This document shows positions 37,203-46,579 of a DNA stretch of 64,000 bases, one piece after another. The notes below the pieces were generated by a model. It ran no database searches, was not told the DNA's origin, and saw only the letters and a list, made by a program, of their open reading frames with translations. Within the stretch, counting starts at the first letter, position 1. Each line of letters begins with the position of its first letter. The position numbers and the translations under genes are program-made. Source of the DNA: Thermodesulfobium acidiphilum (GTDB lineage: Bacteria > Thermodesulfobiota > Thermodesulfobiia > Thermodesulfobiales > Thermodesulfobiaceae); NCBI RefSeq assembly GCF_003057965.1, contig NZ_CP020921.1, positions 1,065,001 to 1,129,000 on the forward strand. The letters run 5' to 3'.

Positions 37203-37469
37203 TTACTTATTTTTTGCTGCAGGACACTTTGTGCCTTCTATTGAGAGAGATCCCTCACCATTGGAGGAAGGTTTATTTATACTCTTTTTAGAATTAGCTG
37301 AATCTGTCACATAAAAACCAGAACCCTTAAACACTATAGGTACAGGCACAAAAATCTTTTCGGAAGGACTGCCACACTCAGGGCATAACACCTCCGATTC
37401 ATCATTGATCGGTCGATTTAGTTCAAATTTATTTCCACAACTCTTGCACTTATAAACATAAGTTGGCAT
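37203..37469 (-). CDS. FmdB-type zinc ribbon protein
   Basis: This 88-residue protein begins MPTYVYKCKSCGNKFE and has a second cysteine pair in LCPECGSPS, the FmdB/CxxC_CxxC_SSSS zinc ribbon. The KGSGFYVTD segment and a disordered Ser/Lys tail follow, as is usual. The original FmdB was proposed as a regulator of a formamidase operon, but most homologues have no known role. The ATG at 37469 is chosen over one two codons earlier because AAGGAGG is then seven bases away. Confidence 0.88.
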   Translation of the reverse strand: MPTYVYKCKSCGNKFELNRPINDESEVLCPECGSPSEKIFVPVPIVFKGSGFYVTDSANSKKSINKPSSNGEGSLSIEGTKCPAAKNK

Positions 37470-37692
37470 TTTCATCCCTCCTTAGATTTAAAATACAAAA
37501 AATATTATAAACTAAAAATTATTATTTGTTAATAAAAAATTTTATATAACTATTATCAATCTTTTCGACTCAATTTACAATTGAAATTAAATAAGAATTT
37601 TTTATTTTCAGACCAATTTTTAGTATTAATTAATATATTAAAATAATCATAATATTAAATTACATTAAATTTATACTGAATTGGAGATAATT

Positions 37693-38280
37693 ATGAAAAA
37701 AATTATAAGTTCAGACATAAATAGACAAGATAGACTTCCTCCAGGTCAAAGATGGATTGAAAAACCGATCGTGTATGACATAAAAAAGGTCCCAGAAGTA
37801 GATCTGCCCTCCTTTAGATTTAGAATATTTGGTTTTGTAGAAAGTGAATTGATAATGAGTTTTGATGAAATAAAAAAACTCGAACCTATAGAACTAATTG
37901 CCGATTTTCACTGCGTTACCACATGGAGCGTAAAAAATATATTATGGGAAGGAGTACAAACAAAAGAACTCATAAAGACATGCAGGCCAAAAGAGAACGC
38001 AAAATACGTTATAGTACACTGCCGTGAAGGCTACACCACGAATTTTCCCTTAAGTTATCTTTTTGAAGAAGACTCTATAATCGCTTGGAAAATGAATTCT
38101 ATGGCTATCCCGAGATCAAATGGTTATCCATTGAGAATCGTAATACCAAAGCTGTATGCCTGGAAAAGTGCTAAATACGTGGAATCAATAGAATTAGTCG
38201 AACAAGATATCCCAGGATTTTGGGAAGAAAGAGGGTATCACATGAGAGGCAATCCATGGCTCGAAGAAAGATATCAATAA
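37693..38280 (+). CDS. Cytoplasmic sulfite-oxidase-fold molybdopterin oxidoreductase (YuiH-like)
   Basis: The 195-residue protein of the SUOX/YedY molybdopterin fold has the metal-ligand cysteine at Cys74 in DFHCVTTWS. Pterin-contact segments follow: VHCREGYTTNFPL, NGYPLRIVIPKLYAWKSAKYV, and the ending GFWEERGYHMRGNPW. There is no signal peptide and no heme or dimerisation domain, so it belongs to the short cytoplasmic YuiH-like group of unknown substrate. The ATG at 37693 follows GGAGATAATT. It depends on molybdenum cofactor, like the formate dehydrogenases. Confidence 0.9.
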   Translation: MKKIISSDINRQDRLPPGQRWIEKPIVYDIKKVPEVDLPSFRFRIFGFVESELIMSFDEIKKLEPIELIADFHCVTTWSVKNILWEGVQTKELIKTCRPKENAKYVIVHCREGYTTNFPLSYLFEEDSIIAWKMNSMAIPRSNGYPLRIVIPKLYAWKSAKYVESIELVEQDIPGFWEERGYHMRGNPWLEERYQ

Positions 38281-39885
38281 TCATTTAAAAAGGCTCGCAA
38301 CTACCTGGACAATTCCCAACAGTGCTCCTATAGGAACCCCCAAGAGTTCTATTATCCTAAATTCCCTGTCCATTATACCAAAAACAAGGTTTTCCATTTC
38401 ATCTACTGAAAAACTATCTATTTTTTCTTTCACTATCAATTTTACATCTACATGGGATATCAAAAGAGATATCCAATCCTTAATATATACATACAACCTG
38501 TTAATTACATCCTTTAAAATTAGTTCAACATCTAATCCCATATTCTCAAAAAAGAGAACGATATTCCCAATTTTCTTCGAAAGGATGTATTCAACAATTA
38601 CATGAACTTTTTTATTCGCTTTATCAGAACTTAAAATCTCGTAAAGCCAGGTTTTAAAACTTTCTCTTTTAGAAAGATATAAATTTTTAAAATAAATTTT
38701 TTCTTTGTTTTCATCAAGATAATTTAGCAAACTAAATAAAACTTTTTCAAACACACTATAATTAAAACATTCTAAAATTTTTAGTTTATATATTTTAAGC
38801 CTTAAGTCATCAATATTCGGTTCAAAAAAAATGAATACTTTTTCATAAAAAATGAAAAAGTTATTAGCTGTTATAATTTCATTTACCTTTTTGTTCATTA
38901 GATCATTTACACTTGATTTTATGCCTTCAACAATAACTTCATTTGAAGTTATTTCATCTCTTAATGTAACAATAATTTTTTTAATCTTATCAGAAATATA
39001 ATTTGGTGCAAAAGCATTTGCATAGAAAAACAAAGCCTCTTCAACAATACCTTTTTTTGAAGCCCTAATTTCTTCTTCAATAAAAGATGCTACCTTTTCA
39101 ACAAATTCATCATCGCTTAACTTCGTATGCAGCCAGCTAATAATAAAGTTTACTATTAGACTTGAACTGGGTATTATCTCGTTTAAACGCTTTTCTGATA
39201 GTTTAGAATAAAGTACTTCTTGAAAATCATTTTGCAGATATTGCTTGATCTTTTTGAAAACCAGGTCAAGATTTTCATTTCCGAATACGTCAGCTAAAGT
39301 TTTTTCAACTAAAAGGTTGTCAAATTTTTCTTTTATTTCATCTCGCAAAGTTATTATTTCAGATCTTATTTTTTCTAAATCAACAAGCTTATTTAATGGA
39401 TTAGATAATATCTTTAAAACAATAGAGTCTATAAAAAGCACTATATTGTTTAAATTTTTATCATATAATCTTACAATCATAGATCTAAATCTTGAAGATT
39501 TATCTTTAAAACATTCTTTTGCAGTTCCAAAATCATTATTTAATAAAGAATAAAGAAAATCTACCAGAGATTTTTTTATCCTTTCAGATTTATTTTCAAG
39601 CATGTTTAAAATGGAATTGTGATTTATTAATTCCTTTTCAACTACATTTGAAAGTCTTTCACTTATTTCAAATTTTGATTTTGGTACTATTCCCTGATAA
39701 CCAAATCTCTTTTTTTTTGGATTAAATATCATCCATACAGCAACAACGTTAGTAACGTATCCTACAAGAGCACCAAGAAAGATTGGCATTATGAGTAAAA
39801 AAAGTTCAAATTTAAATAAATTCCCAAAAATAAATAAAAGAATATATGGAATTAATAAAGAAAAAAATACTCTATCAAATTTCAA
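38281..39885 (-). CDS. DUF445 family membrane protein
   Basis: The 534-residue protein has N-terminal hydrophobic segments (about 6-20 and 28-55) ending GALVGYVTNVVAVWMIF, the hallmark of DUF445. The repeated IVPKSKFEISERLSNVVEKEL motif follows, then a long Lys/Glu/Ile-rich helical region. The C-terminal segment LLGVPIGALLGIVQVVASLF mirrors the N-terminal motif. Function is unknown. The TTG start at 39885 is preferred because AAGGGTGATAG lies just before it. It converges with the molybdopterin gene with no gap. Confidence 0.85.
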   Translation of the reverse strand: MKFDRVFFSLLIPYILLFIFGNLFKFELFLLIMPIFLGALVGYVTNVVAVWMIFNPKKKRFGYQGIVPKSKFEISERLSNVVEKELINHNSILNMLENKSERIKKSLVDFLYSLLNNDFGTAKECFKDKSSRFRSMIVRLYDKNLNNIVLFIDSIVLKILSNPLNKLVDLEKIRSEIITLRDEIKEKFDNLLVEKTLADVFGNENLDLVFKKIKQYLQNDFQEVLYSKLSEKRLNEIIPSSSLIVNFIISWLHTKLSDDEFVEKVASFIEEEIRASKKGIVEEALFFYANAFAPNYISDKIKKIIVTLRDEITSNEVIVEGIKSSVNDLMNKKVNEIITANNFFIFYEKVFIFFEPNIDDLRLKIYKLKILECFNYSVFEKVLFSLLNYLDENKEKIYFKNLYLSKRESFKTWLYEILSSDKANKKVHVIVEYILSKKIGNIVLFFENMGLDVELILKDVINRLYVYIKDWISLLISHVDVKLIVKEKIDSFSVDEMENLVFGIMDREFRIIELLGVPIGALLGIVQVVASLFK

Positions 39886-39968
39886 ACTATCACCCTTAAT
39901 AAAATTGATTAAAAGCAATTTTAAATATAACATATATGGTATAAATATTTAAATTTTAGGAGTATATA

Positions 39969-40631
39969 GTGATCTCAAAACAATTTGAAAAAAATGTAAT
40001 GACATTAGGAAAAGAGAATCAGATAAAACTTTTTCACTCTACCGTGTCCATTGTTGGAATGGGTGGCCTTGGGGGCTTTGTACTTGAACACCTTGTCAGA
40101 TTAGGAGTGGGTCATATAAAAATTGTAGACAAGGACATTTTTGAGGAGTCAAACTTAAATAGACAAATACTCTCAGATAACAACTCTCTTGGCAAACCAA
40201 AGGTAGAAATAGCCAAAATCAAGGCAAAGAATATAAACAAAAAAATTATAATAGACTCATTTGAGACTGAATTCAATGAAGACACTGCAGATAAAATATT
40301 AAAAGGTTCAAATGTGGCAGTAGATGCACTCGATAATAACAATTCCAGGTCACTGTTATTCAGAGTTGCCAAAAGCCTTGGTATACCCGTAGTCCATGCA
40401 GCAGTATCAATGACTTCTGGAGAGGTAAAGGTTTTCTTCCCAGAGGACAAAATAATTGACTTTAAGAAAAATAAAGGTACAGAAGAACATATGGGAGTAA
40501 TTTCACCTACCGTCGCAATAGCCGCATCAATTCAGGCAATGGAAGTGGTAAAAATTTTGACAAATAAAGGCAATGTTCTAAAAAAGGGATTTTATTTTGA
40601 TTTGATGGATAATTTTTATTCTGTAATTTAG
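39969..40631 (+). CDS. ThiF/MoeB/HesA family adenylyltransferase (E1-like)
   Basis: The 220-residue protein has the nucleotide loop GMGGLGG, the VDKDIFEESNLNRQ segment that binds ATP-Mg and GKPK, followed by VDALDNNNSR. This is the core of ubiquitin-like-protein activating enzymes. It has no cysteine at all, hence neither the zinc CxxC pairs of MoeB/ThiF nor a thioester Cys. It may adenylate a MoaD/ThiS-like partner for molybdopterin or thiamine synthesis, or belong to the TcdA-like group. No partner lies nearby. GTG start with TAGGAG upstream. Confidence 0.85.
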   Translation: MISKQFEKNVMTLGKENQIKLFHSTVSIVGMGGLGGFVLEHLVRLGVGHIKIVDKDIFEESNLNRQILSDNNSLGKPKVEIAKIKAKNINKKIIIDSFETEFNEDTADKILKGSNVAVDALDNNNSRSLLFRVAKSLGIPVVHAAVSMTSGEVKVFFPEDKIIDFKKNKGTEEHMGVISPTVAIAASIQAMEVVKILTNKGNVLKKGFYFDLMDNFYSVI

Positions 40632-40791
40632 TAAAAATATACAATATATAGCATAATACTAAAATTTTAAATATAATTTAAACGCCTTTATTAAAATTTT
40701 CTTAAACATTAAAATATTTTAAATCCTAAAATTTAATCTTTTATAATTGTGATATACTAATTTTAAAATAAAATAAAAGGGGTGATATACT

Positions 40792-41970
40792 TTGAAGTTT
40801 TTGAGTTTTTTGTTAGCTTTTTTGTTTCTTATATCAGTTCAATCAAGCGCTTATGCTGTAAACGAGCTCTCAAGCCTTGCTGAAAGCAACAACACCTTTG
40901 CTTTTAATATGCTTAGGGAATTAAATTCAGATAAAAATATAGTCTTCTCGCCTTTTAGCATATATACGGCTCTTTCTATTGCATCTTTAGGGGCAGGTGG
41001 TATTACAAGAGAAGAGTTTGACAAAGTTCTAAATAACAATTTGTCTCTTGAACAGTTTCACCAGTCTTACAAGGATATAATAGATAGCGCTTCAATTGGA
41101 TCAAACAAGTTTAATATTGCAAATGCCATATGGCTTGACAGCGGCTTTCAACCAGAAGAAGATTTTTTGAACAGTGCCACTAACTTATTTGATTCTCACA
41201 TTGAAAATTTAGACTTCCAACAAAATCCTAAGGATAGCTCGGACACTATTAACTCGTGGATAGAACAAAACACAAATGGCCTTATAAAAAATTTGTTAAG
41301 TCCAGGCAGTATAAATAGCAATACTCGTATGATTTTAACCAATGCAATATACTTTAAAGGCAATTGGGAGAAGGCGTTTAATCCCAAAGAAGATTCAGAT
41401 CTAAATTTTTATGTTACATCTGACAAACCAGTAAAGACAACTTTTATGCAGCAAGATGGAGTATTTTTTTATTACGAAAATCAATCAAAAAAATTATTAC
41501 AGTTAGATTATAAAGGAAACAGTCTTTCTTTAGTAATAATTTTGCCAGAAAAAAATATAGATAATTTCATAAAAAATTTAAGTGACGAAGAATTTAGATC
41601 TTTATTAAGAAGTACAAAACCAGAGATGTTGGATATAAAGATTCCAAAATTCAAGTTCATTTTCACATCAGATTTAACCAAACAACTAACCGATTTGGGA
41701 ATAAAATCAGCTTTTACTACTAATGCAGATTTCTCAGGCATAGCCAAATCTGAAGATCTTTATATTTCTGACGTCGTCCACCAAGCATATATAGATGTAA
41801 ATGAAGCTGGTACAGAAGCTGCTGCAACCACATCTATAGGTTTTGTTACAACAGCTTACAATCCTATACCAGTAAAAAACTTTATAGCTGATCGCCCATT
41901 TATATTTGCAATAATGGACAACAAAACAAAAACAATTTTATTTTTAGGAAAAATTTTAAATCCACAATAA
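40792..41970 (+). CDS. Secreted serpin (serine protease inhibitor)
   Basis: The 392-residue protein has a signal peptide (residues 1-22, ending SSAYA) and the full serpin fold. Seen: NIVFSPFSIYTALSIASLGAGG, TRMILTNAIYFKGNWEKAF, the C-terminal DVVHQAYIDVNEAGTEAAA hinge and RPFIFAIMDN. The reactive loop has the small-residue hinge (G-T-E-A-A-A) of inhibitory serpins. Counting 15 residues from the hinge Gly places P1 near TT-A in SIGFVTTAYN, but the loop is about four residues longer than alpha-1-antitrypsin. Start is TTG with AGGGGTGAT upstream. It is followed 13 bases later by another secreted protein, suggesting a two-gene operon. Confidence 0.93.
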   Translation: MKFLSFLLAFLFLISVQSSAYAVNELSSLAESNNTFAFNMLRELNSDKNIVFSPFSIYTALSIASLGAGGITREEFDKVLNNNLSLEQFHQSYKDIIDSASIGSNKFNIANAIWLDSGFQPEEDFLNSATNLFDSHIENLDFQQNPKDSSDTINSWIEQNTNGLIKNLLSPGSINSNTRMILTNAIYFKGNWEKAFNPKEDSDLNFYVTSDKPVKTTFMQQDGVFFYYENQSKKLLQLDYKGNSLSLVIILPEKNIDNFIKNLSDEEFRSLLRSTKPEMLDIKIPKFKFIFTSDLTKQLTDLGIKSAFTTNADFSGIAKSEDLYISDVVHQAYIDVNEAGTEAAATTSIGFVTTAYNPIPVKNFIADRPFIFAIMDNKTKTILFLGKILNPQ

Positions 41971-41983
41971 AGGAGGCTATTTA

Positions 41984-43093
41984 ATGAAATTGTTAAGGTT
42001 TTTTTCAATTTTTAGCATTATATTATTATTTTTTACTCTTCTTGAATCCCTTGATAGGGTATCGTATGCAAGTACTACATGTCCAGAAAACGACATAAAT
42101 TGTGTTTTAAGCTCTCTTGACAGCTCAGATTACGTAAAGTTTACAAAATCTGAAACAGAATATGGCTTAACTATAGAAGAAAGCGAATTAAGCGTTGAAA
42201 CATACAACGAAAATGAAAACTCCAAGCCATGGTTCTTGGGTCACCAGATTCCTGAAAATGCAAAGTATTATGTAACAGGAAAATTGACTCTATTTAGAGG
42301 CTTTAAAGCAACTCCAGAAAACTCTATTTTCAAAACACTATTAGAACAATATCCAGATTTAAGGGGTAAAGACCTTTCATCATTGGTAGGAGACAGTTTC
42401 GAATGTATATTTAACACTAAGGATGATCTAAAGGATTTTCTTACCAATGGCCTAAGTGAGAAATACGTCAGTGATGGCAAGTTAATTACAGATCTTGAAA
42501 AGATAGAAAATATTAAATCAGATAGCTGGAGACCAATCAATCACACAATTGTTAAAAAACCTGCAATATATCTCTATCCTACTGCAGATAGCACAATTAG
42601 CGTATCAATAGATCCAAATGGCAAAATTACAAAGACTATTCCTGACTATAATGGAAAATGGACGGTAAATGTAACGAAGAATGGCAAAATAGATAAAAAG
42701 TATGATTATCTATTTTATGAAGCTACTTTAAATGAAGGCTTCACGCCAACTGAGGGTTGGGTTGTAAATTACAATGACCTTAGTCTGTTTTTTGACAAAT
42801 TCCTTCCAGTATTAGGATTGAACAAGAAAGAGACAGCACAATTCAAAGAATACTGGCTCAAAGAGTTAAAAAGAGCTAACTATTATCTGATAAGTCCTGT
42901 ATCAAAGGAATTCATTGAAAAAAATCTAAAGTTAGAAGTCACCCCTTCTCCAGATACTGTAATAAGAGTAATATTATACTTCAGCCCTATTAATAACCCA
43001 ATTGATATAAAAACACCTGTTTTAGAAAAGCCCACAAGAAATGGCTTTACCCTTGTAGAATGGGGAGGCATATTGGAAGATAAAATTAAATAA
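41984..43093 (+). CDS. Secreted protein of unknown function with KPAIYLYP domain
   Basis: The 369-residue protein has a signal peptide (residues 1-28). The N-terminal part (about 30-185) has two cysteines close together (CPENDINC) that could form a disulfide and no fold I recognise. From about 187, KKPAIYLYP begins a C-terminal domain that I know from many uncharacterised secreted bacterial proteins (YLYP, then PDYNGKW, EGWVV, and the ending GFTLVEWGG). It has AAGGAGG before the ATG and lies 13 bases after the serpin, so it may be a partner, target or co-regulated surface protein. A strong terminator follows. No function is assigned. Confidence 0.8.
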   Translation: MKLLRFFSIFSIILLFFTLLESLDRVSYASTTCPENDINCVLSSLDSSDYVKFTKSETEYGLTIEESELSVETYNENENSKPWFLGHQIPENAKYYVTGKLTLFRGFKATPENSIFKTLLEQYPDLRGKDLSSLVGDSFECIFNTKDDLKDFLTNGLSEKYVSDGKLITDLEKIENIKSDSWRPINHTIVKKPAIYLYPTADSTISVSIDPNGKITKTIPDYNGKWTVNVTKNGKIDKKYDYLFYEATLNEGFTPTEGWVVNYNDLSLFFDKFLPVLGLNKKETAQFKEYWLKELKRANYYLISPVSKEFIEKNLKLEVTPSPDTVIRVILYFSPINNPIDIKTPVLEKPTRNGFTLVEWGGILEDKIK

Positions 43094-43127
43094 TAAGCTT
43101 AACAATAAGTCAACGGTGCGCAATTAA

Positions 43128-43158
43128 TGGGCGCAATTTCTTGCGCCCATATTTTTTT
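43128..43158 (+). terminator. Rho-independent terminator of the serpin operon
   Basis: A GC-rich nine-pair stem TGGGCGCAA/TTGCGCCCA (43128-43136 with 43141-43149) has a TTTC loop and is followed by TATTTTTTT on the plus strand. It lies 35 bases after the secreted-protein gene and just before the convergent porin gene ends. Confidence 0.93.
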
Positions 43159-44782
43159 AGAAGCTTACGTCCATCTGAATGTAATATCTTTGATCGGTAT
43201 CAAGCTGCATTGGGTTAAAAGTATAATATACCTGGTTTGTTACATCAGTAGCATAAGGCTTTTTACCTTTCCAGTATTCATAGTTAAATTTCAAAGTAGT
43301 ATTCTTTGCTATAGGCAGTATATACCATACCTGATAGAAATCCTTCCAGGAGGTATCAGAGCTAGAGTAGAAAAATGCTACAGGATTATACCATTTGTTG
43401 TTTCCGAAATAAAAATCACCCCACAAATAACCAACAGGAAGTTTATACAATGCTCCAATTCTCCAAGCACCGCCATTTACAGAATTCATCCCAGAATAAG
43501 TATAATTTGCTGAAGAACCAGCAATTCCAGCAGGCATATCTACGCTTGTGCCCTCGTAGCCAGCCCAGAAATTAATTCCGTAAAAGTTGAAATCAGATTG
43601 GATTGTCCACCAATTATACTTTCCATACTGAGGATTGGAAGCCGAAATAGACGTTACATTGTTAGAAAAATAGGTAAACTTAGGCATTGTGCCATAATCA
43701 GCTTCCAAACCTATAGCATTAAAAATCTTTGACTTAAAGCTTGCAATATAGGCGTCTCTATCCTTTAAGCCATACGTCTCATTGCTCGCTGTTATCAAGC
43801 CATCATCAAAAAACTTCACCCATGCAAGTGAAAGATTGGACTGTGGTAAGAAATTATTCAGGTCAAACCTTACTATTGCACCTTCAGTCTCTGAATCAAG
43901 AAAGAATTTATTGAAGTATTGACCGTCAACCATAGTAGGCAACCTTCCAAGCAAAAGGGTTACCGGATATGGATTTAAATTCCATGTAATAAATGACCTT
44001 TCTACAAATAACCTATTGTCGTTGTCATTGTATCCTGAAGTAATAGCTCCAGTCTTTGGATTTCCAAAGGGACTTGAGAGATCGCCTGTTCCATTTACAC
44101 CTGCGTTCTTCTCCATTGTGAGCCTGCCGGTATACGTTATATTGTCTGCAACTGGTGCATTAACGTTTAGCCTTATATAGTAGCGCATAAATGTATCTTC
44201 TTTATCTAAGGGCTTTGTAGTTTGTGCACCACTTGGATATAGACCGTTTACAACAGGTAGCACGTAAGATCCGTTAATTGTGGTGCCTGGCAAATTTTGA
44301 GTCGTATACCCTAAAGAAGCAACCTTATATGGCTCACCAAGTGCATAGAAAGTTTGTTTTCGATAGGCAAGCCTAAATCTTGCATCACCAGTAAAGTTTA
44401 CTGTGTCAAGAGCTGCTTTCTTCTCAAGTGCTGCAACTCTGACGTTTAAAGATGCAAGTTCTGACTTAAACTCTTGGGCTAACTTCATAAGCGTTGCGAT
44501 GTCGTTAGAATTAAGCTCTATCTTTTGATCCTGTGCGTTCTGGCCTTTTTCATACATGTCGAGCATTCTTGCAACTACCATTGCCATCTCATAACGGGTG
44601 GCTGTTCTCTCACCTCTGAATGTTCCATCGCCATAACCAATGACCAATCCCTTTGCTGCTAAGCCTTGCACTGCCTTATATGCCCAAGAATTAGCAGGCA
44701 CGTCTGAGAATGGCCCTGCAAATGCAGATGAAGTTAACAAAAAAAAGAATAATAGAGCAAAAAACAATGAAAATTTTCTCAA
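43157..44782 (-). CDS. S-layer homology domain-containing porin
   Basis: The 541-residue outer membrane protein has a signal peptide (1-22, ending SAFA). One SLH domain (about 24-80: FSDVPANSWAYKAVQGLAAKGLVIGYGDGTF, with TATRYEMAMVVARML) is followed by a coiled coil (about 85-125) and a beta-barrel of about 400 residues. It ends in an aromatic strand (YYIQMDVSF), as outer membrane porins do. The SLH domain would bind peptidoglycan-linked polymer, tethering the outer membrane, as in Thermotogae-, Synergistetes- and Negativicutes-type envelopes. It is expected to be abundant: the promoter is near-consensus and the ribosome site is strong (AGGAGGAG). Confidence 0.9.
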   Translation of the reverse strand: MRKFSLFFALLFFFLLTSSAFAGPFSDVPANSWAYKAVQGLAAKGLVIGYGDGTFRGERTATRYEMAMVVARMLDMYEKGQNAQDQKIELNSNDIATLMKLAQEFKSELASLNVRVAALEKKAALDTVNFTGDARFRLAYRKQTFYALGEPYKVASLGYTTQNLPGTTINGSYVLPVVNGLYPSGAQTTKPLDKEDTFMRYYIRLNVNAPVADNITYTGRLTMEKNAGVNGTGDLSSPFGNPKTGAITSGYNDNDNRLFVERSFITWNLNPYPVTLLLGRLPTMVDGQYFNKFFLDSETEGAIVRFDLNNFLPQSNLSLAWVKFFDDGLITASNETYGLKDRDAYIASFKSKIFNAIGLEADYGTMPKFTYFSNNVTSISASNPQYGKYNWWTIQSDFNFYGINFWAGYEGTSVDMPAGIAGSSANYTYSGMNSVNGGAWRIGALYKLPVGYLWGDFYFGNNKWYNPVAFFYSSSDTSWKDFYQVWYILPIAKNTTLKFNYEYWKGKKPYATDVTNQVYYTFNPMQLDTDQRYYIQMDVSF

Positions 44783-45092
44783 CTCATCTCCTCCTCACAT
44801 GAAAACTGAAAAACTAAGCTAAGCTAAAAATTCACCTCCCTTTTAAAAAATTAGAACATTTATTTAAAAAGATTTGAATTAGATTAAATTATAATTAAAA
44901 TTAGATTAGTGTCAACAAATCGAATTGTTTTATAAAAGAAAAAGAAATACAAACATAAAAAAAACTCTTATTTAATTTTAAAGAAAAAAAATAATACCCC
45001 TCTTCCCTTTAAAACGCATTCAAAAAAATCTATCAAAATCTTCTTTATAGAATTTTAGATATGACCCTGTTAAAATTTCATTATACTTAAGT
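44783..45092. other. Intergenic region: porin leader and ferritin-gene tail
   Basis: About 310 bases without a gene. The left third is the porin 5' leader of roughly 100 bases downstream of its promoter (44888-44915). The right part follows the ferritin-like gene and has A- and T-runs but no clear terminator hairpin. No RNA gene or small coding region was seen. Confidence 0.6.
44888..44915 (-). promoter_or_regulatory. Near-perfect sigma70 promoter of the SLH porin
   Basis: On the minus strand TTGACA (44915-44910), a 16-base AT-rich spacer and TATAAT (44893-44888) match consensus exactly in both hexamers. The predicted start is near 44880, leaving about 98 bases of leader. Confidence 0.85.
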
Positions 45093-45395
45093 CTATTTAT
45101 TTTTTTCTATCATCTCCTCTACTTCTTTTGCCCCCTCTTCATAATATTTTTCCTCATCTGGAGACAATTCTTTCAAAAGTCTTAGAAATTCTCCAGCATG
45201 CACTCTTTCTTCATTAGCTATGTCTATTAAAACATCTTTAGCTAACTTATTATCTGTGGATTCAGCTAGTTGCATATATAATTGTATTGCCTCGTATTCT
45301 GCAGCTACCATAAAACGTATCGCTCTTATAAGTTCCTCATTTGTAATCTTGTTTTTATTAGCAAGTCCAGCAAATGGCGTACCAAAATCAGGCAT
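45093..45395 (-). CDS. Two-helix ferritin-like/rubrerythrin-family protein
   Basis: The 100-residue protein begins MPDFGTPFAGLANKNKIT. Two helices carry the iron ligands: a glutamate in VAAEYEAIQLY and E-x-x-H in ANEERVHAGEFL. This is half of a four-helix diiron bundle, so it must assemble as dimers or larger rings. It resembles short rubrerythrin-like proteins of anaerobes; encapsulated ferritins share this architecture, but no encapsulin gene or cargo tail is visible here. A role in iron storage or oxidative stress is likely. AAAGGAG precedes the ATG. Confidence 0.85.
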   Translation of the reverse strand: MPDFGTPFAGLANKNKITNEELIRAIRFMVAAEYEAIQLYMQLAESTDNKLAKDVLIDIANEERVHAGEFLRLLKELSPDEEKYYEEGAKEVEEMIEKNK

Positions 45396-45521
45396 ACTAT
45401 AATCTCCTTTTTTTATTTTTAAATAAAAAAATTATAGCATAATTAACAAATCAAAATTTATCTTTGTTCTTATAAAATATTTCTAATATCTTTATTGAAA
45501 TCTTTTTTAAATAGCATACAA

Positions 45522-46412
45522 TTAAATTTTTGTCCTTTTAAGTTTTATTAAATTATTTAAATAAATTAACGCTAATGCTGTTAATATAAGGAATATCCCT
45601 ATAATTTCATTTTCTCCAGGAGCTTCCCCAAGATGATACCACGCCTCAATGATTGAAAAAATTGGAACAAGTAAAGAAGTCAATCCTAATACTGAAGGAG
45701 AAATATTTTTTAGAAGATATAGCCACAAAAACCAGGCAAAACCAGTTGCAAGAACTCCAATAAAAAATAAAGCAAGAACGAGAGTTAAGTTAACTTCAAT
45801 TGGTTTTGATATTTTAACAAAAAAAGAAAAAAGAAAAACACCTAAAAAACCGAATAACATCTGCCAGAAAGAAAGATTAATACCATCTATCTTTTCTTTA
45901 CTTCTCCATATAAAAACTGCAACAATGTTTGCTGCAGCCCATGATAATCCCCCTAATAAAGCAGCAATATAACTAAAAAAATCAGAATGTGAGGCCCATG
46001 GTTTCAAAATAAAAAATAGTCCTAATAAAGCCAAAACAAAGGATATCTCTTGTAAAATAGAGAATTTTTCTTTTAAAAACAACACAGAAAAAAGTATAGT
46101 CCAAAATGGCATAGAATAAATAAGAAGAACTACTTTTCCAGCTCCACCTTGAACCAGCGCTAAATTATAAAAGATCATCAACAAAGAGTTTTGCAAAAAA
46201 CCAAGGATAATGACTAACCATATATTCTTAGGTATTGTTAATTTTTTCAAAGAAAGCACAATTACAAATAAAAACATAGCCCCAATAAGAGTTCTTAACA
46301 AAGAGAGTTCAAAGGGATCAATGTATAAAAGCGCAACCTTAGTAACAATTGCTGTATAAGACCATATTATTATTAAAATAAAAAACAAAAAATTAGAAAA
46401 TAGGTTGTTCAT
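45522..46412 (-). CDS. EamA/DMT-family transporter
   Basis: The 296-residue inner membrane protein has ten hydrophobic segments in two five-helix EamA repeats (about 5-140 and 145-290). The family segments LIGAMFLFVI, LAWFLWLYLL-like FAWFLWLYLLKNISP and the ending LGEAPGENEIIGIFLILTAL are present. Members export amino acids or other metabolites; the substrate is not predictable. It is a single gene, not obviously in an operon. Confidence 0.9.
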   Translation of the reverse strand: MNNLFSNFLFFILIIIWSYTAIVTKVALLYIDPFELSLLRTLIGAMFLFVIVLSLKKLTIPKNIWLVIILGFLQNSLLMIFYNLALVQGGAGKVVLLIYSMPFWTILFSVLFLKEKFSILQEISFVLALLGLFFILKPWASHSDFFSYIAALLGGLSWAAANIVAVFIWRSKEKIDGINLSFWQMLFGFLGVFLFSFFVKISKPIEVNLTLVLALFFIGVLATGFAWFLWLYLLKNISPSVLGLTSLLVPIFSIIEAWYHLGEAPGENEIIGIFLILTALALIYLNNLIKLKRTKI

Positions 46413-46579
46413 AAAGTAAATTTTAACATCAAAATTTCAAAAGGATAAGCAAAGCTTTAGTAAGAGATAGTTAATTCTAAAACCAAAAAGTTAAAAATAA
46501 AACCTGGCTGCATTTAGATTCTCCCAAAAATACTTACTTAGGAAGAAATAAATTTACAAATATCAAAGGTTATTAGTAG

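Noticed and set aside
45093-45395. Encapsulin nanocompartment cargo
   Set aside because: The protein has the two-helix ferritin-like layout, but no encapsulin shell gene or C-terminal loading peptide is visible nearby.
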